From NCBI RefSeq assembly GCF_032118995.1, contig NC_092653.1:21347202-21411201 (forward strand): 64,000 nt of DNA. Direction: 5' to 3'. The position numbers and the translations under genes are program-made. Below, piece after piece: positions 46,443-58,719 of this stretch. Below the pieces are notes generated by a model. It did not search any database and was not told where the DNA came from. It was given only the letters and a program-made list of their open reading frames with translations. Position 1 is the first letter of the stretch. Each line of letters begins with the position of its first letter. Origin of the DNA: Asterias amurensis. Its lineage: Eukaryota; Echinodermata; Asteroidea; Forcipulatida; Asteriidae.

Positions 46443-46762
46443 TCTGAGCAAGTTCGAGTGCGCACATTTAGTCCACCAGTGGTCGACCACAGACTAGCAA
46501 CGCACATGTGCAGTGACGTACTCACCCGAACGACTCGTTTGGTAGTCTAGTCAACCTTCCACCTTTTCGCTAAAGTGTCACTGGTTCCCTTCTGCGCTAA
46601 ACACATGTTAGAATGGAACATGATGTTGGGACCAGTGAAGAAACCACAGGCTCGAGGCTGGTTCCAAATGGACGACCACAGTAGTCAACCAACTGTCGAC
46701 CAGCCTGGGTTCGAGTCAAATTGGTCAACCTTTAGTTAACCATTGTGCACACTCGAATTTGC
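46443..46762. repeat. Foldback element with GAGCAAGTTCGAGTGCGCAC ends
   Basis: The left end AGCAAGTTCGAGTGCGCAC is mirrored by TGTGCACACTCGAATTTGCTC. Interior phrases GGTCGACCAC and GTCGACCAGC also pair. Non-coding. Confidence 0.7.
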
Positions 46763-48331
46763 TCTCTGTTAACACCATTAATGAACTCACAAGTTCCTAA
46801 AAGAGGCAGTACTTTACTTTGCTGACAATTATAACTTTCAAATATTATTTAAATTATATTAATATATTTACACAATATAAACAGTAAATTGTATTATATT
46901 ATATATCAAATAATAATACCGAATAGAAACAGTTACAGTTATGGAGCATTGTGTACCAAATACAAAACAAAATGCCCAATACTTTAATTCTGGACAAAAT
47001 GAAAATAACTTTAAAATTGTACGAAGAAAGTTGTTTTTGGAATGCTTCCAATGTCTGATTCCCTGTGCCTTTTTGAATGAAAGGGTGTAAAAGACATTCC
47101 AGGAACCTGTCTAATTTTCATCACAACCCTGTTTAGCGATGAGGTATATACCATTTCCAATACAGCAGGCAAGTGATAGGATTGTGTTTTGATGAGACAA
47201 GCATGGAATTCGGTAGCAATGGCAGCCATTTTGAAAATCTGCAATGGCCCTAGTTGATTCGCTCTTGGCACGGTCAGCCATTTTAGTGAACAGCCTCAAA
47301 TTTGGAACATGAGTCAATAGAAGCATTATATAACTTGGTATTGTCATGGCAATGTAATGAGACTGTCATCTAGACAATACAATACAAATGAAGCATGTAG
47401 TCAAGGCTCTACATGCAAAGAGCCGTTCCATGCAAGTCGATCTCCAAATGACTGTGTGCTGAATTCCATGCTTGTGTCACCAAAGGCACAATTTCAAAAA
47501 TATTTACCCTTTTTACCCAACTATACAATTTTTAAGAGTTGTTATAACAAAATTTGGTTTGAATCTATGCATACAGTTTGGCAAGACACATTAACTATAA
47601 TTCCTTCTCTGCACCCAGGAGTAAATGTGAGGACAAAGGTGGTTCTTGCGATTGATTTAGCTTTGTGCGCTATGTTCTTGTGTTGTGTAACGCATGTAAA
47701 AGAACCCAGTGCACTTATCAAAACAAGAAGGGGTTCGCCCTGGTGTTCCTGGCTGTGGCTGTTGTATGCGTCGTAGCACCTTGTAAACCCTTATAAGGTG
47801 CTACATAATTGGGTTTCAGAATTCATCACTGCAATAACCTATCTTTCGGAAAGTTTGTATATACTCAGCGCCTTGAGTACCTTGTTTGGCAGACATGTGC
47901 GCTTTATAAGACTTTGATATTATTGTACATGGCAGTATAGGCTCCATGGGAGCTGAGATGGTTTAAAGAATGAATTACAATAATGGCCCAATGACCAAGG
48001 TTCTATAAGCCTGTTTTTTTAAATGGTGGTCACTATGGGATTACACTGTTTGGTTTGGGTTGATATGATCAGATTCACCCAAACCTAATAGTGTCATATA
48101 TTTGTGTCCGCCATACCTCAAAATGGCTTATAGCGTTTGAGTGCCATGAGCGTCGCTGCATGGCAGATTTGAGCACTGTACAAGAAGCAAATAATATTAT
48201 TATTATACTTGGCTCCATCATAGTCAATCTACAATTAGTGTTCACCCTCACAAAGCGGCTGGTGGCGGGCAAGTCTTTGGAGAACCTTTCCGAATGCGGA
48301 TCGATTTTCCAGTCTCTGCACAGCCATGGCG
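46763..48331. other. Region downstream of the CPD stop codon
   Basis: It holds SINE debris (about 47590-47790 and 47800-47920, with AGCACCTTGTAAACCCTTATAAGGTGCTACATAA) and a TGTCCGCCATACCTCAAAATGGC fragment near 48105. The CPD 3' untranslated region probably lies here, but no polyadenylation site could be fixed. Confidence 0.45.
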
Positions 48332-51300
48332 TCAGTGTGAACTATTCCTTGTGAACATGGTTTCATCATCGCTGGCGGAGTCTAAGAAGTCGTGATACTC
48401 AACATTATTCAGGAGTGGGTGCTTTGAGGAATTGTTGAAGCCTTTCAGAGCAATCCGATCCTCGTATTCTTCCTGGTACATCTTCTCTCCGTCCAGACGA
48501 TAGAATCCTTGTTTCCGACGACCCGTTGATGGAGTGTGGCAGATTCGGATGAGACATAACATGGTTAGGATGAGAAGCAACACTCCAACGACTGAATAAA
48601 AGAAGAAGAAAAAAAATATTATTAATATTTTAATAACAGGAATTAATTAGGCACTTAAACATTGCATCAAAGCCCCTTTATCAACTCTTTTCATTGAGCC
48701 TGAAGCATTCCTGGAACTCCTTTGGAGTATGCAGCACCAGCAACAGAATAACACACTAGTTGCTAACCATTCAAATCATCAATTTGGTATCCATTTAACA
48801 AGGTGTACTCCAAGCTCTGTAATTTAAAGATTGCGGGTTCAAATCCTGGTTTTGTCAGTCACATCACTTAAGTCCTTGAGCAAGACCCTCAATCATAATT
48901 TCTTCTCTCTACCCAGGAGTACTAATGAGTACCAGCAAGAGCTGAAGAGTTACCTGTGATGGACAGGCATCCTGTCCAGGGGGAATAGAAATATTCTATG
49001 TCGCTCAATGGCAAGGAAACCGGATATAAACACAGGCCTGATGAGCCATATTGGCTTGGGATATTTTTTGATCAGTATAATGCTCTGGTTGTCTTCATGA
49101 AAAAGCTGGACTGTTCATCTACATGGTGTTCATACAAGGCTTTATAATAGACCCTTTGACTTTGCCGCCATCTTTGATGTCAAACCATTGTAACCGCATG
49201 ACTCTCAGCCAATGAAAGCTCTTCATTGACCTAAGTGAGGGAACTGTTTTGGGCTTGTGTCATCATACGCAAGGGTTCTACATGTATATAAGACATTTTG
49301 AGTTTACCTGTAACTGTGATAAATATCAATGGCGGCAGACCTAGAATCTCCTTTTTTGCTTCCATCTCAAAATCCACCAGCACCGCTTCATTAGCCATCT
49401 CCTTGCTTATAATCAGTTCCCGAGTCTGGGTCCCTGACCCCTCAGCCTCTACAGTCAATGTATAGGTCCCTGGTAGAAGCAGTAGGTGAAAGTCACCCTC
49501 TATTGACGATACTGTGTGGTGAGTTTTACCCTGGGTGGATATTTTCGCGCCAGCGACCGGTTGGCCGCGGATGTCACGCACGAAGCCTTTGATGCCACGG
49601 TGGGCTTCTTTAAGCATCTCTAGGAGAGAACTGCGATGCTCGTTCCACAGTGGCTGCAGCTGCGACTGCTTCGGATACTTGCAGCAGCCTACTGCTACAG
49701 CAATCTCCAAACAGTTTGCAAAATCATAGTTGTAATCCTACAAGAAAAGGAATTATGATAAAGTGCTTAAACAGTACAATTTTATATATTTGTTTACCCT
49801 AACACCATCTATTAAAGGCAGTGGACACTATTGGTAATTACTCAAAATAATTATTAGCATAAAAACTTACTTGGTAACGAGTAATGGGGAGAGGTTGACA
49901 GTATAAAACATTGTGAGAAACAGCTCCCTCTGAAGTGACATAGTTATCGAGAAAGAAGTAATTTTCCACGAATTTGATTTCAAGACCTCAGATTTAGAAC
50001 TTGAGGTCTCGAAATCAATCATCTAAACGCACACGACTTCATGTGACAAGGGTTATTTTTCTTTCATTATTATCTCGCAACTTCGATGACCGATTGAGCT
50101 CAAATTTTCACAGGTTTGTTATTTTATGCATATGTTGAGATACACCAACTGTGAAGGCTAGTCTTTGACAATAACCAATAGTGTGTACTGCCTTTAAGAC
50201 GAGTTAAGACTAGACTAGTCTTAACTCTTTGTGAAATCCTCCCAAGGACCTTAAAAAGATTTCTCTTTCTTGTTGTGGCCAGACAAACTCAGTTATACAA
50301 GTACCCAGCCTGATATATGGCAGACGTTTTCACCATGGGCGCAGTATTATACAAATACAAGGTTTTGAGGTCCACTCAAACAAAATGTTAAGATAAATGT
50401 CCTGCGTCTGCATTTCTCGTACTAATTTGTTTTTCTCTTTGTGTTATTTTCCCTAGTGACGTTTATACAGAAATGAATAGGTGATCTCCTGGCTACAACT
50501 TCCAAGGTTCTATCGTCAACTTGGGGTGTGATCCCTGGCTACACAGCAGTTAACGGTTGTATGGCTTCTGACTGGCACCCTCGAACAAAGATATTGACTA
50601 ATCGGGAGACCACCCAAATAGGGCTACATAGCTCAGTTGGAAGAGCACCGGTATGTAATTCGGAAGTTGTTGGTTCAAATCCCACTCCAGTAAGATTTTC
50701 GTTGTTTAAAACCTACCCAGTTAGTTTCCCTTGTGGTTTATTTTAATACTTGATAGAAATGAATGGTCTCTAAATACCTGCATACTACCAGCATAGCTTT
50801 CCCAAGCTGCTCCGTTCACTATACCATCCTCAAACTCAGTCGCTGTCAAAAAAATACACAAATACACAACAATGATGATGATGATGGTTTAGAATGCACA
50901 AAATTTGGATAATTGGAATTTCACACCATTACTACTTGTATGGAAACACTACAGATCTAAATTATGGGTGCGTTCGTTTAGCTTCCCTGGGTCAGTCCCA
51001 GTCCTGCCCCCAGTGCGTTCAAATAGCTTTGACATCATTCCAGGGGCTCACCCGGGTCAGCCCCCAGTGCCATGCTTGTGGAGTGGGTCACCGGGGGGTG
51101 ACCTGAGGTGCATGCCGTTACCACGAGAGGGCGAGTGTGATCGTTCGATTAGCTCTTGTCAGAGGCTCACCCGAGTGAGCACTGCGGGGTCGACCCACAT
51201 AAAGAATGATTCACGTAAAGAATGGTAAATTGTATTCTTCATGTAAAAGCAAATATTTAAGCTAAATAGGTTGAATTAAAGCCATTGGACACTTTCTGAA

Positions 51301-54300
51301 CAGAACAAAAATTTAAAGTTCCTACAGGGTTTACAGAAGGTAATGTTGAAAGACTTTCCTTGAAATATTATTCCTGAAATGTTGTTCCATGAAATGCTTT
51401 CCTTTCTGAGAAATCATTAAAACAATTATCAATTCTCGATATCGAGAATAACAGATTTATTTTAAACACATGTCATGACATGGCGAAACGTACGGAAACA
51501 CGAGTGGGTTTTCCCGTTATTTTCTCCCGACATCGATGACCAATTGAGCCTAAATTTTCACAGGTTTGTTGTTTTGTATAAAAGTTGTGATACACGAAGT
51601 GTGGGCCTTTGGACAATACTATTTACTGATGTTGTGCGATTGCTTTAAACCTTTATAAACTACTACAGTCATGGCATAGAGTCTCCCAGTAACCGTTAAC
51701 CTATGGAAAATAAGTTTGCTGACAGATCAGAAAGTAAACTTGAGAATCTTAATATATTCTTACCAGTATCATTGGGGCATGATGGTTTTCCTAAATGCAT
51801 TGTTGGGTGTAGTTTTGCATACTTCCTTGCAAGGTGAACAAATATGTCGTCATCTGGAGTTGGGTTGGGTAGATTTCTTCCAGCATAAGCTACACAACGT
51901 GAAAGAAGTAAGAGATTATTTATTTTATTCACAGAACTCGGGGAAAGTACTGAGTATACAGTGCTAACACACATCGGGTATCGGTAAAAACCAAAATTAA
52001 TATTCTTTATCTCGATGCAAATTGAACATCTCTAAACATCGTTGCAATACCCGCTGCCAAAACATAGGATTCGAACCGCCTCTAGCTACCGGGCAATCTC
52101 GGTAGTCTAGTTGGTATGACACTGCTCTAGAATTGCAAGGGTCGTGGGTTCGAATCCCACGCGAGTAAAATGCCTGTGATATTTTTTTCACAGGACTCAG
52201 GAAAGTACTGAGTATACAGTGCTAACACACATCAGTGTATGGGTAAAAACCAAAATGAATAAGAAGTCATTAAACAAATTCATCTTTGAGACACTCCTCG
52301 GGCGTGAAAAGCGCTATATAAAAACGGTCTATAAATATTATTTTGCATTGCTAGAGCAGATGTCTTCAGCGAAATCAGCGGTTATCTCAATAGGATTCAA
52401 ACCAAGAACCCATGGATTATTCAACCCACTTACCCCAGTGGATGCTTCTTGTGTATGGGTATCTGACCACTAGTGTGCCACGGCACTAAACCGCCCTGAC
52501 ATATTGCACATTCTACCCATGGATTATTCAACCCACTTACCCCAGTGGATGCTTCTTGTGTATGGGTATCTGACCATTAGTGTGCCACCGCACTAAACCC
52601 CCTGACATATTGCACATTCTACCCATGGATTATTCAACCCACTTACCCCAGTGGGTGCTTCTTGTGTATGGGTATCTGACCACTAGTGTGCCACCGCACT
52701 AAACCCCCTGACATATTGCACATTCTACCCATGGATTGTTCAACCCACTTACCCTGGTGGGTGCTTCTTGTGTAAGGGTATCTGACCACTAGTGTGCCAC
52801 CATATAGGGCCACTGACAGAGTGAACGGTCTGCTCTGCAACCAGCCAATCACAACCCTCGTTTCTGGCTGGAGGTCAGCCTCGCTCCTGTTTACTGCCAC
52901 ACCTAGAGCATAAAATGAAAAATTATTTAGACATGTGCATCAGACCCATCTTCTGATGATACAGTCATCAGAGGGTAGGTTCAAATCCCGGTCATCACAC
53001 TTGTGTACTTGTGCTTATTTAATTGATAAAATTATCTTGTGAGGCATAACAAATGCAAACTGTATAGAAAGGTTTGCGAATGACTATCTCTAATGAGTTG
53101 GGGTGGTTCTGAAAAGAAGTGTTGGTTTCAACTCCAAGAACTCATGGATTGTTCAACCATAGAGTTGAAACCAACGGTTCTTTTCAGAACCACCCTAACT
53201 CATATGAGATAGTCATTACATGGTGTTACCGCAAACCTTTCTATATCGTATTTCCACCATGCAAAGTTTCAAATCCTACAAATGCAAACTGGGTGCAGTG
53301 TATAATGTAGCAGTGGCATATTATAAGTTATCACACAAGCGCGAGTGGCATACGGCAAAAAAACACAGCGCGTCTGCGTTCCATATCCAACATAGCCGAT
53401 GGTTGAGTTGGATATGGGACGCAGACGCGCTGTATTTGTCCATATTCCACAAGCGTGCTTGTGATAACGAATATCTTCCAACCTCATATAAGTCAACCTC
53501 ATAAATAAACATTTCACGCGCAGAGTTTAGAATGTAATTTTTGCACTGACCGTATACGGAGCGTGACGCATTGACACTCACAGTACGCAGAGTGCAATAT
53601 AAAAACTGGGAGTAGGTTATCACACTCTTATTATCACACTCTGGTTCGAGCATCTGATTGGAGGATTTGCGCGTACGGGAAGATAAGTATTAAAATAGTG
53701 TATCAGTCTGGCTGCATAATTTATTACAAGAGCAAGATTTGATCAATGTGAAAGTTCCTTTAAAATTAGTTTGCAAAAGGCAATTTTCTTTATTTAAAGC
53801 CATTATACACTTTCGGTAAACAGTATTGTCCAAGTCCCACACTTCGTGTATCACAACTTATATATAAAATAACAATCCTGTGGAAATTAAGGCTCAATCG
53901 GACATCGGAGCCGGGAGAAAATAACGGGAAAACCCACTCCTGTTTTCGCGCGTTTCACCGTGTCATGACATGTGTTTATAACAAATCCGTAATTTTTGTT
54001 AACAAGAATTTATATTGTTTTACCGTTTTCTCAAAAAGTAAAGCATTTCATGGACTAATATTTCAAGAGAAGTCTTTCACCATTACCTTCTGTAAACCCT
54101 GTAAATTATTTGTAAATCTGTGAATTTTTTTTTTTTTTCTGTACCGAAAGGGTCCAATGGCTTTAATTCAAATTTGTGTTGCTTGGATTTGTTTTAATAG
54201 ATTTGCTAGCGGCTATACTTACTTGGAAAGTCTTGTTCCAGGTCTACATCTTGAGAGTTCCTGGCCCCTTTGTCACCAGAGCAGGTTCCCTCAGAACCCC

Positions 54301-57300
54301 ACACAGTCTCACTCCCATCTGGGTTCATATTGGCTAGTATGTGGATGTGTGTGTTGTCGATCAGCTGTAGGAATGTACACAAAATAATTATTTTTTAAGG
54401 ATTAGTTAAAACAACAGCAAGAACAGACAATATATATTGGCTTTGCGGTAACACCATGTGTGTATCTACTTGCCAGGTAGAGTTTGTTCTAAAAGACTTA
54501 ACTCTACTACCGCGGAGTAGATTTATCGGATGTTCGGGAGACTTCTCAGTTCGGAAAAGAACTGTCCTGCTGTTTAACTACTACCCGGGCGGATGGTATA
54601 GAAAACAGGCTGAGACTACTACTTTAGCTTATAGAATAGTAATTAACTGTACCACCTAGGAGTCAGTTCCTAAATTGGTCTCAATGTTTCGACAGCTGGC
54701 TTTAGTCGCTTTTGTCACCGTCAGGAGACCATTATAGATATTAAGTTTTGTGCAGTTATTTTAAACACATGTATTAAGAAGTATTTGTCAGTGGATGGTT
54801 GACCACACTTTAGTAACTGGATGGTTGACCACACTTTACAAACTCCATAAGGAGAAGCAGAGATCATTCAAAATAACAGCTATCATAGAAAGTTTTTTTT
54901 CAGACATCCAAGTTTCTTGCTCAAAGAGTTGGGTAAACTCCTAATGCAAATTCAAATAAAAAAGCCATAACAAAGCCTTACCTGTGTAATAGAGTCATCG
55001 TTTCCATAGCTATGCAACAAATAATGAGCAAATGCCAGTAATATTTCCCGCCCCACTGGTTCGTTGCCATGGATATTAGCGACAAATTTAACTTCTGGTT
55101 TGCCTGGAGTGTGTTGACCAGGATTCTTGCTGATTTCTAGAGCCCAGAGCTGACGAAACTTGGCTGACTGTCCGATGCTGCAAAGAGGATGAGGAGAAAA
55201 AAACGGGAAAAACTAGATTTTATTAACTAATAGGTTATCGGTTAGTACTAAGAGTACATGTATGTTTTTTTTACAACATTCCCTACATAATTTTTTTTTA
55301 CCATTACACTCATGTTCAGTAAAAGCAGTGAACACTATTGGTAATTACTCAAATAGTTATTATCGTAAAATTTATTGTGACAAGGGTGTATTTTCTTTCA
55401 TAGTTATCTCGTAACTTCAACGACCAATTGAGCTCAAGTTTTCGCAGGTTTGTTGTTCTATGCATGTTGATATACACCAAGTGAGAAGACTGGTCTTTGA
55501 CAATTACCAAAAGTGTCCACTGTCTTTAAGCACTGTATACTCAGTATTTTCCCAGAGTTCTATGAAAAAATCCATTGGCAAATCATTCAGGTGGGATTAA
55601 AATCCATGACCTTTGCATTGCTAGAGCAGTGTCTGACCACCACTGGGCTAGCCGCTGGTTATTCTAATCCTACATGATAGCAGCAGGTATTGCAGCATCT
55701 TAATAGATGTTTGTTTAGCACGGAGGATAAAGAACTTGTTTTCATCGTGACAACGATGTGTAATAAAATAGATGTTAAATTTGCATCGGGGATAAAGAAT
55801 ATTAACTTCAGTTTTTACCCATACACCGATGTGTGTTAGCACTGTATACTCAGTATTTTCCCGAGTCCTGTGAAAAAATATCACAGGCATGTTACTCGGG
55901 TGGGATTCGAACCCACGACAGAGGCTGCCAAAACATAGGATTCGAACTGCCTCTAGCTGCCGGGCAACCTCGGTAGTCTAGTTGGTAAGACACTGCTCTA
56001 GAATTTGCAAGGGTCGTGGGTTCGAATCCCACCCGAGTAACATGCCTGTGATATTTTTTTCACAGGACTCGGGAAAGTACTGAGTATACAGTGCTAACAC
56101 ACATCGGTGTATGGGTAAAAAACCAAAGTAAATGTGTAATAAAGCCATTATACACTTTCGGTACTGAAAAAAAAAAAATATCACAGATTTACAATTAATT
56201 TACAGGGTTTACAGAAGGTAACGGTGAAAGACTTCTCTTGAAATATTGTTCCATGAAATGCTTTACTTTTTCGAGAAAACATAAAAACAATATCAATTTT
56301 TGATAGCAAAATTATGGAATTATTTTAAACATGACACGGCATAACGTGCGGAAACAAGAGTGGGTTTTCCCATTATTTTCTCCCGACTCCGATGACCGAT
56401 TGAGCCTAAATTTTCATAGGTTTGTTAGTTTATATATAAGTTGTTATACACAAAGTGACGTGGACAATACTGTTTACCGAAAGTTTATACTGGCTTTAAG
56501 CACTGTACAATCAGTACTTTCCCAAGTTCTGTGAAAGAAAAGGAAAATCTACAGGCAAATCACAAGGATGGCAGAACATGTTACCTCTTCAAGTCAGTAA
56601 TTTCAGGAAAGCCATTTGCCAATCGGCGCAGATATTTCTCAGTCTCGTCGTAGTTATGGTAGATCAAAGTTACCTCTTTATGAAGTTTGGCCGTAATCTC
56701 ATGCATCTGAATTAGAAACAAAGAATAAATTATTCAAATTAAATTTGTAATTTTGTGATGGAGGGAGAAAAACCTTTACTAGAAGGCACTGGACACTATT
56801 GGTACTTACTAACATATAACCATTAGAATAAAACCTTACTTGGTAACGAGTAATGGGTAGCTGTTGATGGTATAAAACATTGTGAGAAACGGCTCCCTCT
56901 AAAAGTAACGTAGTTTTTGAGAATGAAGTAATTTTCCATGAATTTGATTTCGAGACGTCAGAGTTAGATGTTGAGGTCCCGAAATTAAGCATCTGAAAGC
57001 ATTTTGTTCAGCAAGACACTTAACAATTGCTTTGTCCTTAGGATGGAATATGAAGCCGTTGGTCCTGTGTGTTGTGTAAGGCACGTCAAAAAAACCCAGT
57101 GCACTTATCAAAAAATAAGTGGTTCGCCCCAGTGTTCATGGTTTGATTGGCAGAATATTGCACCACAGCACCTTGTAACCCATTACGTGGTGCTAAGTAT
57201 AAAATGGAGTAGATCTCATTATTCATACGAAGTCCCACATCATCCAACGTCAAAATACTGAATGTTAAAGGAACACGTTGCCTTGGATCGGTCGAGTTGG

Positions 57301-58687
57301 TCTTTGAAAAGCCTTTGTAACCGTTTTTTATAAAATGCATATGGGTAGAAAGCTGTTGTAAAAGTAGAATACAATGATCCACACAAACATGCCTCGAAAT
57401 TGCGTGGTTTTCCTTTTACCTCGTCGACTAACACGTCGGCCATTTATGGGGGTCAAAATTTTGACTCCCATAAATGGCCGACCATGTTAGTTCGCACAGT
57501 AGAAGGAAAACCACGCAATTTCGAGGCAAACTTGTGTGGATCATTGTATTCTACTTTTAAAACATCTTTCCAACCATATGCATTTTATAAAAAACGGTTA
57601 CAAACGCTTTTGTTTTGACCAACTCGTCCGATCCAAGGCAACGTAATCCTTTAAAGAGCCTTGAGCATCACTGAGTGATGAATATGTGAGCTAAATAAGA
57701 AGCCACTATTATTATTATGATTTGGATTAAATACATTAGCAAGATTATTATTAATAGGGGTGTTGTAGCTAAGCTTGGGCAATATCGATTTATTTTATTC
57801 ACGATGTATCGCCGACAATATATCGCGATATTCGATATAATCGCGATTAATGAAATTTGACATCATCAGTCTTAAATCTCCAAGTGAAAGTTGTAGAAGA
57901 GACAGTCCTAGTATAAGAGAGGTGTTCTAATGACCTATTCTTCTGGTTTTACTCCAAATCTATGGGGTATCAGCTAGCAAATACATCGCGATATTTAATC
58001 GATATATCGATATATCGCAATTATTGCGATTATTGCGATATATCGCGATATATCAATATTTCGATTAAAACCAAATCCATCCGATATCGAAATCGTGTCA
58101 AAATTAATATCTCGATATTCGATAATATCGTGATATCGCCCAAGCTTAGTCGTGGCCGAGTGGATAAGAGCACCGCACTCAAGCTCTGGTGTTTCTGTTC
58201 AGCAGAGTGTGGGTTGGAATCTTGGCACTTGTGTCCCTGAGCAAGACAATCTACTATATATGCTTCTCTCCACCCAGGGGTAAATGGGTACCTGTGAGGG
58301 CAGAGATGGTTCTTGTGGTTGGTTTACATTTAGCTTAGTTCGCTACATATTTGGCGGCACAGGCTGTATACTCCCCATCAGGGAGCTGAGATTGTTTAAG
58401 GAGTGATTTAAGGCACAGTGATCAGGGGTAATAATGTTAGAAGCTATTTGAGACATGCTGTATAGACGATGTGACCTCTGACGTCACTCGAAAACATAAC
58501 ATGATTCGCGCGCATACCGCCGGGCAAAACCTTTGTGTTTTGGCAGCCAGCTAGAAAGTGTATGCAATCTTACCATGACTACGCGTCTTTTTGCCCGGCG
58601 AAACATGACGTTTACAGTGTTTTATCAACAGAGGGCGGTTTGAATGTAAACATCGGTCACATCGTCTATGGCGCTATATAAAAACCG

Positions 58688-58719
<32 letters not shown>

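Noticed and set aside
47357-47776. 139-codon plus frame
   Set aside because: Its second half is SINE sequence shared with 57060-57180, and no domain is recognised in the first half.
50631-50698. Possible tRNA gene (A and B boxes visible)
   Set aside because: The same block with the same unrelated flanks recurs at 60950-61020; stems and anticodon loop are imperfect, so it is a tRNA-derived repeat.
53220-53653. Overlapping frames of 80-110 codons
   Set aside because: They are generated by the two neighbouring foldback elements in a CPD intron; no domain or splice support.
55978-56040. Possible tRNA gene with well preserved GGGTTCGAATCCCACC
   Set aside because: Part of a SINE family with at least four copies here and a conserved non-tRNA tail; no proper acceptor stem could be drawn.
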